A stretch of 64,000 bases of DNA, from positions 100,427 to 164,426 of the forward strand of contig JAJPJQ010000037.1 of assembly GCA_021324155.1 (NCBI GenBank), read 5' to 3'. Source of the stretch: Pseudomonadota bacterium. GTDB lineage: Bacteria > Desulfobacterota > Binatia > UBA9968. Positions 51,057 through 61,837 of the stretch are shown here, piece by piece (the first letter of the stretch is position 1; each line of letters starts with the position of its first letter). A model generated the notes under the pieces. It had not been told where the DNA came from and made no database searches. It saw only the letters and a program-made list of their open reading frames with translations. Both the position numbers and the translations under genes were made by a program.

Positions 51057-52130
51057 GTCGAGCGATCGGCCGATCGCTCGCTCGATCCAGCCGCCGCCGA
51101 GAACTTGCTCGTCGCGATAGAAGACCGCCGCCTGGCCCGGCGTCACCGCAGGGAAGGCGGTCTCGAAGAGGACTTCGCAGCGGCCGTCCGCCGTCAACTT
51201 GACGCGGCAAGGAATCGCGGGCGCGCGGTAGCGCACCTGCACCTCGGCGGTAAATTCGCGCTCGCGCGGCGGTTCGATCCAGTTGAGCGCGGCGGCGACG
51301 AGCCCTGAGCTGTTCAATTCTTCCCTGCCGCCGACGACGACGCGGCGCGTCGCCTCGTCGATCTCGAGCACATAGAGCGGCTCGGGCGCGGCAATACCGA
51401 GCCCCTTGCGCTGGCCGATCGTCAGGCGATGCAGACCGTCGTGGCGCCCGAGAATATTGCCCGCGCGGTCGACAACGTCTCCGCCGTGCAGCTCGGCCGG
51501 ATCGGCGAGCGACTCAACGAACGTGCGGTAATCGCCGAAGCAGACGTCCTGGCTTTCCGGACGCTCCGCGACGGCGAGCGCGAGGCGGCGCGCGACCGCG
51601 CGCACCTCGCTCTTTTCCAAAGCGCCGAGCGGAAACAGCGTTGCCGCGAGCTGCTCCTGCGATAGCGCGAAGAGAAAATACGACTGGTCCTTTTGCCGGT
51701 CGACTCCGCGCGCGAGCGCCGCGCGACGCGTCGCGGGATCGCGCGCGACACGCGCATAGTGTCCGGTCGCGACATAATCGGCGCCGCGGCTCCGCGCCCA
51801 GTCGAGGAGAATGCCCAGCTTGAAGTCGCGGTTGCACGCGACGCACGGATTGGGCGTGCGGCCGGCGATGTATTCGCCGACGAACGGGCGCACGACAGCG
51901 CGCGCGAAATCGGCGCGGGCGTCGATCAGCGTGTGGCGGATGCCGAGCGCCGCGGCGATTTCCGCCGCGCCGCGGTGGTCCGAGCAGTTCCGCGGCGCCG
52001 GGCGCGGCGCTTCCCACAGGCGGAGCGACGCTCCCTCGACGTCGTAGCCCTGCTCGACGAGCAGCGCCGCCGTGACGGAACTGTCCACACCGCCGCTCAT
52101 GGCGACGACAATTTTTTCTTTCCCGGCCAT
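51027..52130 (-). CDS. mnmA: tRNA 2-thiouridine(34) synthase
   Basis: 367 residues. PP-loop AMSGGVDSSVTAALLVEQGY, catalytic cysteines in TPNPCVACNRDFK and ESQDVCFGDYRTF. It thiolates U34 of Glu, Gln and Lys tRNAs. The C-terminal tail LDLKSQISNFI is encoded by a dispersed repeat, so the native end was probably replaced. A 22-bp palindrome (half cgagcgatcgg) lies near its 3' end. Confidence 0.95.
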   Translation of the reverse strand: MAGKEKIVVAMSGGVDSSVTAALLVEQGYDVEGASLRLWEAPRPAPRNCSDHRGAAEIAAALGIRHTLIDARADFARAVVRPFVGEYIAGRTPNPCVACNRDFKLGILLDWARSRGADYVATGHYARVARDPATRRAALARGVDRQKDQSYFLFALSQEQLAATLFPLGALEKSEVRAVARRLALAVAERPESQDVCFGDYRTFVESLADPAELHGGDVVDRAGNILGRHDGLHRLTIGQRKGLGIAAPEPLYVLEIDEATRRVVVGGREELNSSGLVAAALNWIEPPREREFTAEVQVRYRAPAIPCRVKLTADGRCEVLFETAFPAVTPGQAAVFYRDEQVLGGGWIERAIGRSLDLKSQISNFI

Positions 52131-52180
52131 TGGACGAAGATTTAAATTAGCAGGAAATCTGCGGACTTGAAACCGGCGGG

Positions 52181-52918
52181 CTAACGATCGACTTGCTGCG
52201 TCTTGAGCAGCTCTTTGACCTGGCGCAGCACTTCGTTGTCCTCGGCCTGGCGGACTTCGAGACCGCCCTGGCGCGCGGAGAGATCGTTGACGCGCTTCTC
52301 AAGCTTCTGGACGTAGTCGACCAGCGTCCCGATCGCCTTCGCGACGGGATCTGGCAAGCGCTGGTGCTCGAGATCGATGCGGTGCGCGGCGTCGAGATGC
52401 ACGCCTTCGCCCACCACCACGCGGCCGGGAATGCCGACGACGGTGGAATCGGCAGGCACGTCGTTGACGACGACCGAGCCGGCACCGACTTTGGCGTTGC
52501 GGCCGATTGTCACGGGCCCGAGAATCGTCGCGTCGACCCCGATCAGCACGCCGTCCTCGACGGTCGGGTGGCGCTTTTCTTTGCTGCGGCTCGTGCCGCC
52601 GAGCGTCACACCCTGATAAATCGTGACATCATCGTGAATCTCGGCAGTCTCGCCGATCACCACGCCCATGCCGTGGTCGATGAAGAAGCGCCGCCCGATC
52701 TTGGCGCCCGGATGGATTTCGATGCCGGTGTAAAAGCGCCCGATGTTGCTCACGAGACGTCCGAGCGACTTCAGGCCGCTCATCCAGAGCGAGTGTGACA
52801 TGCGGTAGAAAAACAGCGCGTGAAATCCGGGATAGGTCAGGATCACTTCCAAGAAGCTGCGCGCCGCGGGGTCGCGCTGGAAGACGACCTGGATGTCTTC
52901 TTTAAGAGTGCCCCACAT
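52181..52918 (-). CDS. cysE: Serine O-acetyltransferase
   Basis: 245 residues. Left-handed beta-helix hexapeptides ([40 protein letters not shown]), with the catalytic His in DHG. It makes O-acetylserine for cysteine. The C-terminal tail, about 55 residues of charged helix ([20 protein letters not shown]), is longer than in short EpsC-type enzymes and lacks the usual terminal Ile. Confidence 0.94.
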   Translation of the reverse strand: MWGTLKEDIQVVFQRDPAARSFLEVILTYPGFHALFFYRMSHSLWMSGLKSLGRLVSNIGRFYTGIEIHPGAKIGRRFFIDHGMGVVIGETAEIHDDVTIYQGVTLGGTSRSKEKRHPTVEDGVLIGVDATILGPVTIGRNAKVGAGSVVVNDVPADSTVVGIPGRVVVGEGVHLDAAHRIDLEHQRLPDPVAKAIGTLVDYVQKLEKRVNDLSARQGGLEVRQAEDNEVLRQVKELLKTQQVDR

Positions 52919-52932
52919 GGATCAAATAAGTG

Positions 52933-54528
52933 TCACTTGGCCGCCGCCTGCTTCGAGTCCTTGTACAGCTTGTAATCGATGCCGTCGACGACCGCCTGCC
53001 AGCTCGCCTCGATGACGTTCTGCGAGACGCCGACGGTGCCCCATCGCTCGTGCTCGTCGCCGGACTCGATCAAGACGCGCACCGCCGAGCCGGTGCCCTC
53101 CCCGGATGAAAGCACGCGCACCTTGTAATCCAGCAGCTTCATATGTTTCAGCGCCGGATAAAACTTTGTCAGCGCTTTTCTCAGCGCGGAGTCGAGCGCG
53201 TTCACCGGGCCGTTGCCCATCGCGGCCGCGTGCTCGACGACGCCGTCGACGGCGAGCATGATCGTCGCCTCGGAGATCGGCGGCTCGTCTTCCTTCCTTT
53301 TCTCGTCGATGACGCGGAAACCGAGCAGATGAAAGTTCTTCTTCTTTCTCCCCAGCGCCTCCTGGATGAGCAGCTCGAACGAAGCCTCGGCCGCCTCGAA
53401 CTCGTAGCCCTGGTTTTCAAGCTCTTTGATGCGCTTCAAGATATCTTTGACCGCTTCGTGCTCGTCATTAAGATCGACGCCGTATTCTTTCGCCTTGTAA
53501 ATAACATTGCTGCGGCCGGCCAAGTCCGAGACGAGCACGCGCTGGCGGTTGCCGACGAGCTCGGGATCGATGTGCTCATAGGTCTCGCGGTTCTTGAGAA
53601 TGCCCGCGACGTGCATGCCGCCCTTGTGCGCGAACGCGCTGTCGCCCACGTACGGCTGATGCTTGTTGGGGCTCAAATTCGCCAGCTCGTAGAGGAAATG
53701 CGACGTGTCGCGCAGCTTCTTGAGCTGCTCGTGCTCGATGCAGTGCTTGCCCATCTTGAGCTCGAGATCGGGAATGATCGAGCAGAGATTCAAGTTGCCG
53801 CAACGCTCGCCGATGCCGTTGATCGTCCCCTGCACCTGGCGCGCGCCCATCTCGACCGCCGTGAGCGTATTGGCGACCGCGAGCTCGCCGTCGTTGTGGC
53901 AGTGGATGCCGAGCGGCGTCGTGATCACTCCCGCGAGCGCCGCGATAGCCGCGCGAATCTCGCCCGGCAGCCGGCCGCCGTTGGTGTCGCAGAGCACGAT
54001 CCAGTCGGCGCCGCCGTCCTGCGCGGCCTTGAGGCAGTCGAGCGCGTGCTTGGGGTTCGAGCGAAAGCCGTCGAAAAAATGCTCCGCGTCGAAGATAACT
54101 TCTTCGACCCGCTTCTTCATGTAGGCAATCGAATCCGCGATGATCTCCAGGTTCGCTTCCAAACTGATGCGGAGATCTTCGCGAACGTGGAGGTCCCACG
54201 TCTTACCGACGAGCGTGATCGCCGGAGTCTCGGCTTCGATCAGCGTCTTGAGGCTCAAGTCCTGCGCCGGTTTGGCCGAAGGCTTGCGTGTCATGCCGAA
54301 CGCCGCGATCTTGGCGTGGCGGAGCTTGAGCCTTTCGACAGCCTTGAAGAACTCCGCGTCGCGCGGGTTCGATCCCGGAAAGCCGCCTTCGATGTAGTCG
54401 ATGCCGATCTCGTCGAGCTTCGCGGCGATGCGCAGCTTGTCTTCCAGCGTAAAGGAGATGTCTTCCGCCTGGCAGCCGTCGCGCAGCGTCGTATCGTAGA
54501 TGAGAACGTCCTTTTTAGCGGCGGTCAT
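52933..54528 (-). CDS. cimA: (R)-citramalate synthase
   Basis: 531 residues. Aldolase-type domain [20 protein letters not shown] and [16 protein letters not shown] (metal His), plus a C-terminal LeuA-type regulatory domain. The 530-residue length and DGCQAED form match CimA rather than LeuA. It condenses pyruvate and acetyl-CoA, giving isoleucine by a threonine-independent route. Overlaps lysC by 4 nt. Confidence 0.94.
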   Translation of the reverse strand: MTAAKKDVLIYDTTLRDGCQAEDISFTLEDKLRIAAKLDEIGIDYIEGGFPGSNPRDAEFFKAVERLKLRHAKIAAFGMTRKPSAKPAQDLSLKTLIEAETPAITLVGKTWDLHVREDLRISLEANLEIIADSIAYMKKRVEEVIFDAEHFFDGFRSNPKHALDCLKAAQDGGADWIVLCDTNGGRLPGEIRAAIAALAGVITTPLGIHCHNDGELAVANTLTAVEMGARQVQGTINGIGERCGNLNLCSIIPDLELKMGKHCIEHEQLKKLRDTSHFLYELANLSPNKHQPYVGDSAFAHKGGMHVAGILKNRETYEHIDPELVGNRQRVLVSDLAGRSNVIYKAKEYGVDLNDEHEAVKDILKRIKELENQGYEFEAAEASFELLIQEALGRKKKNFHLLGFRVIDEKRKEDEPPISEATIMLAVDGVVEHAAAMGNGPVNALDSALRKALTKFYPALKHMKLLDYKVRVLSSGEGTGSAVRVLIESGDEHERWGTVGVSQNVIEASWQAVVDGIDYKLYKDSKQAAAK

Positions 54529-55745
54529 AACGCGGCCTGGTTCTCGATAAATTCTTGGTGCAGAGCCTTAACGGCTTTCTCCATTTGCTTCTCGTCGATC
54601 ACTACCGATACCTTGATCTCGGAGGTGGAGATCATCTCGATGTTGATGCGCTCGCGCGACAAGACCTTGAACATGCGCGCGGCGACGCCCGCGTGCGTGC
54701 GCATGCCGACGCCGATGATCGATACCTTCGCGATCTTCGAATCGACGGTGATGCCTTTGGCCTGAATCGACTCCAGCCCCTCGACGACGGCGACTGCCTT
54801 TTTATAATCCGCCTTGGGCACCGTGAAAGTCAAATCGGTCGTTCCCGCCGCGCTCGCGTTCTGGATGATCATATCCACGACGACGTTCGCCTCGGCGATC
54901 GGGCCGAATATCTGCGCCGCGAGGCCGGGACGGTCGGGCACGCCGAGCAGCGTGATTTTCGCTTCGTCCTTATCGTAGGTCACGCCGGAGACGAGCAGCG
55001 CGTCCATCGTTTCGTCCTCCTCGACGACCCACGTGCCCTCGGCGTCGTTGAAGCTCGAGCGTACGTGGATCGGCACTTTGAATTTCATTCCCAGCTCGAC
55101 CGAGCGGATCTGGAGCACCTTCGCGCCCATGCTCGCCATCTCGATCATTTCCTCGTAGGAGATGTGATCGATTTTTCGCGCCGCCGGGCACAGATTCGGA
55201 TCGGTGGTGTAAACGCCGTCGACGTCGGTATAGATCTCGCAGCTGTCCGCGTTCAGCGCCGCGGCGACGGCGACGGCGCTCGTGTCCGAGCCGCCGCGCC
55301 CGAGTGTCGTGATGTTGTCGTCCTCGTCCACGCCCTGAAACCCCGCGACGACGACGATCTCGCCGTCGCGCAGCGACTGGCGGACACGGCTCGCATCGAT
55401 GCTCTTAATGCGCGCCTTGCCGTAAGCGTTGTCGGTGCGAATGCGCATCTGGTGCGCCAGGAACGAGCGCGCCTTATGGCCCGTCGCGCGGAGCGCGAGC
55501 GCCAGCAGCGCCGTCGAGACCTGCTCGCCCGAGGCGAGCAGCACGTCGCGCTCGCGCTCGTCCGGCATGTCGCAGATCTCTTGCGCGAGCGCGACCAGAC
55601 GGTTCGTCTCGCCGGCCATCGCGGAGACGACGACGACAAGATCGTCGCCGCGCTCCCTCGCAGCCGCGACGCGGCGCGCGACATTCTTGATCCTGTCGAC
55701 GCTGCCGACCGATGTGCCGCCGTATTTCTGAACGACCAAAGACAT
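54525..55745 (-). CDS. lysC: Aspartate kinase
   Basis: 406 residues. [20 protein letters not shown], the substrate loop [39 protein letters not shown], and two C-terminal ACT domains. Class of monofunctional LysC. It begins the aspartate pathway to Lys, Met and Thr. It overlaps tsaE by one base and cimA by four. Confidence 0.96.
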   Translation of the reverse strand: MSLVVQKYGGTSVGSVDRIKNVARRVAAARERGDDLVVVVSAMAGETNRLVALAQEICDMPDERERDVLLASGEQVSTALLALALRATGHKARSFLAHQMRIRTDNAYGKARIKSIDASRVRQSLRDGEIVVVAGFQGVDEDDNITTLGRGGSDTSAVAVAAALNADSCEIYTDVDGVYTTDPNLCPAARKIDHISYEEMIEMASMGAKVLQIRSVELGMKFKVPIHVRSSFNDAEGTWVVEEDETMDALLVSGVTYDKDEAKITLLGVPDRPGLAAQIFGPIAEANVVVDMIIQNASAAGTTDLTFTVPKADYKKAVAVVEGLESIQAKGITVDSKIAKVSIIGVGMRTHAGVAARMFKVLSRERINIEMISTSEIKVSVVIDEKQMEKAVKALHQEFIENQAAL

Positions 55746-56260
55746 TAATCCGTGAACTCCTTCAACAGCGCGTCATAGCGCGGGCCGTGTGGCTCGAAAG
55801 TCATCGCCCGCTCGTTTTCACCGCCATGCTCGAAATGGATGTTGAGCCACTCATCCACTTCGCCCGGCGGCATCTTCTCGAACCACTCGATCAGGCTGAC
55901 GCCGTCCGCATACAAATATTCGCGGAGGTTGAGCTCCTCCAGCTCGTGCGCGCCGGCGATGCGGTAGAGGTCGATATGATAAACCGGCAAGCGGCCGTCG
56001 TATTCGTTGATCAGCGTGAACGTAGGGCTTCGTATCCAAGCCTCTTTGCCGACTTCGACGCCTTCGGCGACGCCGCGCACGAAACAGGTCTTGCCGCTGC
56101 CGAGATCGCCCGTCAAACCGATAATGTCGCCGCCGTTTACCAAACGGCCTAATTTTTTTCCCAGCTTTCTTGTTTCGGCAGCCGACTTGGATTTGACACT
56201 GACGCCGCTCGAATCTCGAATTTTCAATTTTGAATTTTGAATCAAACGATCCGATTCCAT
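55745..56260 (-). CDS. tsaE: tRNA t6A biosynthesis ATPase
   Basis: 171 residues. Walker [33 protein letters not shown] and YHIDLYRI. TsaE drives TsaBD turnover in t6A formation. The N-terminus ([19 protein letters not shown]) is unlike TsaE and is encoded by an AT-rich dispersed repeat (tcaattttgaattttgaatc), so roughly 20 residues look like recent addition. No internal start codon is in frame before the core. Confidence 0.93.
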   Translation of the reverse strand: MESDRLIQNSKLKIRDSSGVSVKSKSAAETRKLGKKLGRLVNGGDIIGLTGDLGSGKTCFVRGVAEGVEVGKEAWIRSPTFTLINEYDGRLPVYHIDLYRIAGAHELEELNLREYLYADGVSLIEWFEKMPPGEVDEWLNIHFEHGGENERAMTFEPHGPRYDALLKEFTD

Positions 56261-56282
56261 ATTTCAAAATCACAATTCCATG

Positions 56283-57839
56283 TTATCGCCTGGCGCCCAT
56301 TTTTAGAGCCTTCAGGCTCTCCGGCAGCGCGTCCACGATGTCGGACGCGATCAGGCCCATCTGTCCTTTTACCATGGCGGCCCGATCACCGGCAAAGCCG
56401 TGGACGTATACGCCGAGCTTGAGCGCGTCTTCCATGGGGAAGCCCTGCGCCAGCAGGCCGCCCAGGATGCCGGCGAGAACGTCGCCCATGCCGCCGCTCG
56501 CCATCCCCGGATTGCCCGAGGAATTAATGAATATCCGGCCTTCCGGTGTAGCGATCACCGTACGCGCGCCCTTGAGCACAAGATAGCAGCAATTTTTCTC
56601 CGCGAACGAACGCGCGACGCCAATGCGGTCGCCGTTGACGGCGGCGGTATCCGCACCTAGAAGACGCGCCATCTCGCCGGGATGGGGCGTCAAGACGGGC
56701 GGCCGCTTGGCGCCACCGAGCCGGCGGATGTCGCCGGCAAGCAGGCTGAGACCGTCCGCGTCGATCACGAGCGGCATGTCCAGCTTCCGCAACAGCCACC
56801 AAAGGGCCGTCCGCGTCGAATCGTTGAGGCCGATGCCCGGGCCGAAAACTACGGCCGTCTTTCTCTCGAGCAGCCGGTGCCAGTCTTGATCCGAAGGTGG
56901 CACGATCTCTTCGTTCGCGTTTTCAGGCAGCAGCTCGGTCATCGCCTCCACGAGCGCGCCGGCGAAAATTCCGTTCAGCGACCGCGCCGACGCAAGCGTC
57001 ACCAGGCCCGCGCCGATGCGGAGGCCGGCGCGTGTCGAGAGAATCGCCGCACCGGTCTTGCCGTGCGAGCCGGCGAAAACGAGGAGATGGCCGTAAGTCC
57101 CCTTATGACTGTCGGGCTCTCGCTCGGGCACGAGTAAGCCGACTTGCTCCTCCTCGAGCAGCTCGGCGCGCGGGCCCACGGCTTGGACGGCCTCGCGACG
57201 GATTCCAATATCGGCTACGGCCAGCTCACCGACATACGCGACGCCGGGATAAATCACTTCCCCCAATTTCGGATACCCGAGAGCCACCGTCATCTCTGCT
57301 TTGATCGCCGTCCCGAGCGGCATTCCCGTGTCGCCGTCCAGGCCCGATGGAATATCGACGGCGAGTACAGGCAAGCCGGAGCTGTCGATCAGCGCGATCG
57401 CCTCGGCGTACATGCCGCGGACGTTCTCTTTGAGCCCGGTGCCGAGGATCGCGTCCACGACGAGCTTCTTGCCTTTGAGCCGCTCGCGCAGCAGCGGCAG
57501 CGGCTCGCCGCCTTCGTAAACTTTACCCTTCACTTTCAAATAGGCGCGGAGATTTTCCGCGGCGTCGCGAGAGATTTCCTCTTTGCGCGCCAGCAAAACC
57601 GTCTCGCACGGGATGCTTTTTTTTTTGAGATGCCGCGCGACCACGAAACCGTCGCCGCCGTTGTTGCCTTTGCCGCAGACGACGAGCACTCCCGCTTTCG
57701 CCTGCCTGCCGAAGCGCGCGAGCAGCGCCTCGGCGACCGCCGCGCCGGCATTTTCCATGAGCTCAAGGCTCGGCACGCGGTATTGCTCGATCGTCAGGCG
57801 ATCGAGCTCGCGCATCTCTTGCGAGGTGACGGCCAGCAT
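56283..57839 (-). CDS. nnr: Bifunctional NAD(P)H-hydrate epimerase/dehydratase
   Basis: 518 residues. The YjeF_N epimerase part (to about 215) has VVCGKGNNGGDGFVVARHL and ILGTGLKENVRG; the dehydratase part has VFAGSHGKTGAAILSTRA, VLTPHPGEMARLL and GNPGMASGGMGDVLAGI. It repairs damaged NAD(P)HX. In related gene orders acpS lies between pdxJ and this gene; here it does not. Confidence 0.95.
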   Translation of the reverse strand: MLAVTSQEMRELDRLTIEQYRVPSLELMENAGAAVAEALLARFGRQAKAGVLVVCGKGNNGGDGFVVARHLKKKSIPCETVLLARKEEISRDAAENLRAYLKVKGKVYEGGEPLPLLRERLKGKKLVVDAILGTGLKENVRGMYAEAIALIDSSGLPVLAVDIPSGLDGDTGMPLGTAIKAEMTVALGYPKLGEVIYPGVAYVGELAVADIGIRREAVQAVGPRAELLEEEQVGLLVPEREPDSHKGTYGHLLVFAGSHGKTGAAILSTRAGLRIGAGLVTLASARSLNGIFAGALVEAMTELLPENANEEIVPPSDQDWHRLLERKTAVVFGPGIGLNDSTRTALWWLLRKLDMPLVIDADGLSLLAGDIRRLGGAKRPPVLTPHPGEMARLLGADTAAVNGDRIGVARSFAEKNCCYLVLKGARTVIATPEGRIFINSSGNPGMASGGMGDVLAGILGGLLAQGFPMEDALKLGVYVHGFAGDRAAMVKGQMGLIASDIVDALPESLKALKMGARR

Positions 57840-57877
57840 AATGAGATGTGACTGCTCGATTTAAAAGGGGAATTCTA

Positions 57878-58600
57878 TCACGACGCGCGGGCGCGGTCGA
57901 GCTGCGCGCGCATCTCCCGCACGGCCTGTTCCATGCCGATCATGATGGCGCGAGCGACGATGCTGTGGCCGATATTGAGCTCGACGATCTCCGGGATCGA
58001 TGCGATCGCCGGCACATTGTCGTAATTCAGGCCGTGGCCGGCGTGGACTTCGAGTCCCCTGCTGCGCGCGAGCGCGGCCGCGCGGGCGACAGCGTCCGCT
58101 TCGCGGGCCTGGGTACGTGACGAATTGGCGTAGCGGCCGGTGTGAATCTCGACGCCGTGCGCGCCGGTGTCCCGGCTGGCGGCGATCTGCTCGTCGTCAG
58201 GATCGATGAAGAGATTCACCTTGATGCCATTCGACTGAAGCGCTTCGACGGCGGCGCGTAGACGATGCTTTTGGGAGGCGACGTCGAGTCCGCCCTCGGT
58301 CGTGAGCTCCTCGCGCCGCTCGGGCACGAAGCACGCGTCGTCGGGCCGCAGCTGCGCCGCGAGCCGCACCATTTCGTCCGTCGCGGCCATTTCGAGGTTG
58401 AGCTTGCTTTTGATCGTCTTGCGCAAACGCTCGACGTCGCGTTGCTGGATGTGCCGGCGATCTTCGCGCAAATGGACGGTGATGCCGTCGGCGCCGCCGT
58501 TCTCGGCAAGCAGCGCAGCCTCGACGGGATCCGGAATCATAATGCCGCGCGCCTGTCTCACGGTCGCGACGTGATCGATGTTGACACCGAGACGAAGCAT
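57878..58600 (-). CDS. pdxJ: Pyridoxine 5'-phosphate synthase
   Basis: 240 residues. [40 protein letters not shown], and [11 protein letters not shown], all conserved. It closes the B6 ring from DXP and aminoacetone phosphate. 39 nt from the next gene. Confidence 0.97.
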   Translation of the reverse strand: MLRLGVNIDHVATVRQARGIMIPDPVEAALLAENGGADGITVHLREDRRHIQQRDVERLRKTIKSKLNLEMAATDEMVRLAAQLRPDDACFVPERREELTTEGGLDVASQKHRLRAAVEALQSNGIKVNLFIDPDDEQIAASRDTGAHGVEIHTGRYANSSRTQAREADAVARAAALARSRGLEVHAGHGLNYDNVPAIASIPEIVELNIGHSIVARAIMIGMEQAVREMRAQLDRARAS

Positions 58601-58678
58601 ATAAAGAAGCGCTCAGCGTTTCAGCTCGGATTAAAAAACTTCTGAATCTTAGCTGATTACTGAAACAGCTGACAGCTC

Positions 58679-60133
58679 TCAAGCCAACTCTCTTTTTATC
58701 TCCTCGACGATCTCTTCGGCCATACCGCGAATGCGCTGCTCGTTCTCGCCTTCGAGCATGACGCGCACCACCGGCTCGGTGCCGGAATAGCGCACCAGCA
58801 AACGTCCGCGCGTACCCAGCTCTTTCTCGACGGCGGCGATTTTCGCCGACACGCGCGGCAGCTTCGCCAGATCCTTTTTTTCTTTTACCCGCGCGTTCAG
58901 CAGGACCTGCGGGAGCTGCGTCATGATTTTTTTCAACTGGCTGAGCGGGCGGCCCTTTTCGACCATGACCGAAAGCAGCTGCAAAGCCGTCAGACAGCCG
59001 TCGCCCGTCGTATTGTGGTCGAGAAAAAGCAAATGTCCCGACTGCTCGCCGCCGAGATTGTAGCCGCCGCGCACCATCTCTTCGACGACGTAGCGGTCGC
59101 CGACCTGCGTGCGTTTGAGCTGGACCCCCAGGCCCTCGAGTGCGATTTCGAGGCCCAAATTGCTCATGACGGTCGCGACGACGGTCGAGCCCTTCAGCAT
59201 ACTCTTCTCGCACATGTCCTTGGCACAGATCGCGAGCACATGATCGCCGTCAACGATCTCGCCTTGATCGTCGACGAATACCGCGCGGTCGGCATCGCCG
59301 TCGAGCGTGATGGCGAGATCGGCGCCGTGCTCGCGCACTGCCTGACGCGCCGCTTCGGGATAAAGCGAGCCGCACTCCTGATTGATATTTTCGCCGTCGG
59401 GCTTGACGCCGATCGGAATCACCTCGGCGCCGAGCTCCGTCAACACGTCAGGTGCGACCCGATAAGCCGCGCCGTGCCCGCAATCGACGACGATCCTCAT
59501 TCCTTCGAGCGTGAGATGGCGCGGGAAGGTGTTCTTGAGACAGACGACATACCGGCCGACCGCGTCGTCGACGCGCCGCTGCTTGCCGATCGCGTTTCCG
59601 GTCGGGCGGTGGCGCTCCGTCTCGCCGCTGAAGATCAGGTCCTCGATTTTCGCCTCGGTCTCGTCCGGCAGCTTGAAGCCGTCGTAGGAAAAAAACTTGA
59701 TGCCGTTGTCCTGGTACGGATTGTGCGACGCGGAGATGACGACGCCCGCGTCGCAGCGCATGCTGCGGGTCAGGTAAGCGACGCCAGGCGTCGGCAGCGG
59801 CCCGACGAGCAGCACGTCGACGCCCATCGAGCAGATGCCGGACGCGAGCGCGGTTTCCAGCATGTATCCCGACAGCCGCGTGTCCTTGCCGATCAGAATT
59901 TTATAGCGATGATGCCCGTCGCTGCCGCGCAGATTCGCGGGCGCGGGCGTGCGGTCGCCCAACGGCGCGCCCGGTCGCTGATGCGCGGGGTCGTGCAGGA
60001 CCGAAGCGAGCCCGCGGCCGAGCTTCAGCGCCATTTCCGAAGTCATCGGATCGACGTTGGCGACGCCGCGAACGCCGTCGGTGCCGAACAGCCGCCGCTC
60101 GTACTGAACTTTTTTTGCCTTTTGTGAAGACAT
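58679..60133 (-). CDS. glmM: Phosphoglucosamine mutase
   Basis: 484 residues. [20 protein letters not shown], the phosphoserine loop [29 protein letters not shown] and [15 protein letters not shown]. It is about 30 residues longer than usual because of an insert ([20 protein letters not shown]) before [13 protein letters not shown]. It makes GlcN-1-P for cell wall. Coupled with cdaR. Confidence 0.96.
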   Translation of the reverse strand: MSSQKAKKVQYERRLFGTDGVRGVANVDPMTSEMALKLGRGLASVLHDPAHQRPGAPLGDRTPAPANLRGSDGHHRYKILIGKDTRLSGYMLETALASGICSMGVDVLLVGPLPTPGVAYLTRSMRCDAGVVISASHNPYQDNGIKFFSYDGFKLPDETEAKIEDLIFSGETERHRPTGNAIGKQRRVDDAVGRYVVCLKNTFPRHLTLEGMRIVVDCGHGAAYRVAPDVLTELGAEVIPIGVKPDGENINQECGSLYPEAARQAVREHGADLAITLDGDADRAVFVDDQGEIVDGDHVLAICAKDMCEKSMLKGSTVVATVMSNLGLEIALEGLGVQLKRTQVGDRYVVEEMVRGGYNLGGEQSGHLLFLDHNTTGDGCLTALQLLSVMVEKGRPLSQLKKIMTQLPQVLLNARVKEKKDLAKLPRVSAKIAAVEKELGTRGRLLVRYSGTEPVVRVMLEGENEQRIRGMAEEIVEEIKRELA

Positions 60134-60149
60134 TCGTTGCTCCTGTCTG

Positions 60150-61088
60150 CTACGCGCCCCGGCCGGAAATCGTCACGCGGAAGCGATCCGGCTTCTGCTC
60201 CACCACTTTTATTTCCCGGGGCAGATTGAATGTGAGCGCGACGGAATGCGCGCCCGGCGCGAGGCCTTTCAAGTCGAGATAGACCTGGTCGGGTCCGAGC
60301 TTCAGTTCGTCCATTATGCGCTTCGGGCCGCTGACCTTGAGGTATGCTTGCTTGGGATTGATGGTGTACTTTCCGGAGACGTTGCGCGCGCGCACATCGA
60401 GCCGGCTGAACTCGCGCTCAATCGTTTCTTCCTCCAGAACGACGGTGACGGCGACTTTCTCGGGCGTGAACGTGAGCGCTTCGTCCGACGAGCTCAAGCG
60501 CACTTCGCGCGTGACTTGCCCCTTCGTGCCTTCGAGATCGACGGGAAGCGTCTCGATGGAAGCCATACGGTTAACAGCGCTCGCCGGACCCTGGACTTTG
60601 ACCGAATCGGGCGCGGCATCCGCACGAACGATTTTATACCCCGGCGGTGGCTTGCTGCCAAGACGGACTGTGACGGGCAGGACCCGCTCGCCGCGCGTCT
60701 CGAGCTTGAGATTGATCACCGCCGGGCTGATGCGTGCGATCCTGACGCCGCGCGGCGGATTGAAGAAGCCCGGACTCAGCCGGAATGTCGACGTCCCTGG
60801 GTGCGCCCCGTCGAGATCGAGGACGACCTTGAGGTAGTCCGGGTCGAGCGTGGAGAGCAGCGCCGGCGGCCCCGCCACGCGGATTTCCACCTGTCCCGGA
60901 CCGGGGTTTCCCATCATGAGATCCGCCGGCATGTTGCGCACCTCCACAGGGACCGTAATCGATTTCTCGGTCGGCTTCTGTCCGGCATTGACGAACAGCC
61001 ACAAGCCGACGGCGAACAGCACCGAAAATATCTTCAGGCCGGTGTCGCCGCTCGCCAACGCGAGAATTTTATTCAATCTGCGATTCAT
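60150..61088 (-). CDS. cdaR: YbbR-domain regulator of diadenylate cyclase
   Basis: 312 residues from ATG at 61088 ([20 protein letters not shown]); the track start overlaps cdaA out of frame. One N-terminal membrane helix ([17 protein letters not shown]) then YbbR repeats ([37 protein letters not shown]). It binds CdaA and controls c-di-AMP. Overlaps cdaA by 4 nt. Confidence 0.92.
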   Translation of the reverse strand: MNRRLNKILALASGDTGLKIFSVLFAVGLWLFVNAGQKPTEKSITVPVEVRNMPADLMMGNPGPGQVEIRVAGPPALLSTLDPDYLKVVLDLDGAHPGTSTFRLSPGFFNPPRGVRIARISPAVINLKLETRGERVLPVTVRLGSKPPPGYKIVRADAAPDSVKVQGPASAVNRMASIETLPVDLEGTKGQVTREVRLSSSDEALTFTPEKVAVTVVLEEETIEREFSRLDVRARNVSGKYTINPKQAYLKVSGPKRIMDELKLGPDQVYLDLKGLAPGAHSVALTFNLPREIKVVEQKPDRFRVTISGRGA

Positions 61089-61837
61089 GCGCTGAGAAGC
61101 TGCTCGAGGCGCGAGCGCAGCTGCGGGCCGTCGAGATCCCGGGTTACCCTGCCGGCTGAAACGAGAGATATCTTTCCCGATTCCTCGGAAACGACGACTA
61201 CGACCGCATCGGTGCCTTCGGTCAGCCCGACGGCGGCTCGATGGCGCGTGCCCATATCTCTGCCAACTCTCGAGTCTTCGCTTAGCGGCAAAATGCACTT
61301 GGCAGCGGCGATCCGGCCCTTGCGGATCACCAGCGCGCCGTCATGGATCGGCGAGCGCGGCGAGAAAACGCTCTCGACGAGCTCGCCGGTGACACGCGCG
61401 TCCAGCGGCGTGCCCACGTCGATGTAGTCGTTCAGTCCCACCTCGCGCTCGAAAACAACCAGCGCGCCGGTCCGCTTGCCCGCCATCGATACGGCGGCCT
61501 TGGTGATCTCCTCCACCGCTTGGCCGCGCTCGAACCGATCGGGGTTGCCGAACAGCGGGGTCGTGCCGACCTGGGTGAGCGCGCGACGAATGTCGCTTTG
61601 AAAGACGACAATTACGACGAGAATGATCGAGCCGAGGAAGTTTTCGAGAATCCAGTTGAGGGTAAACAGGCCCAACATCTGGGACCCGACGTAGAACAGC
61701 AGGATAATTACGAGCCCGATGATCATCTGCATGGCGCGCGTTCCTCGCATCATCGCGATAAGCCGGTAGACGATGAACGCGATGATGCCGATGTCGAGCA
61801 CGTCCTGCCAGCGCAGCTGCGTGAGGATTTCAGGCAT
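61085..61837 (-). CDS. cdaA: Diadenylate cyclase
   Basis: 250 residues. Three N-terminal membrane helices (DIGIIAFIVYRLIAMM, IIGLVIILLFYVG, SIILVVIVVFQ) and a DAC domain with SPIHDGALVIRKGRIAAAKC (DGA) and MGTRHRAAVGLTE (RHR). It makes c-di-AMP, which controls turgor and wall synthesis. The cdaA-cdaR-glmM set is the classic module. Confidence 0.96.
   Translation of the reverse strand: MPEILTQLRWQDVLDIGIIAFIVYRLIAMMRGTRAMQMIIGLVIILLFYVGSQMLGLFTLNWILENFLGSIILVVIVVFQSDIRRALTQVGTTPLFGNPDRFERGQAVEEITKAAVSMAGKRTGALVVFEREVGLNDYIDVGTPLDARVTGELVESVFSPRSPIHDGALVIRKGRIAAAKCILPLSEDSRVGRDMGTRHRAAVGLTEGTDAVVVVVSEESGKISLVSAGRVTRDLDGPQLRSRLEQLLSA

Noticed and set aside
51059-51080. 22-bp perfect palindrome (half cgagcgatcgg) as a regulatory site
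   Set aside because: It lies inside mnmA coding sequence and is made of GATCG words frequent in this genome; no support for a site.
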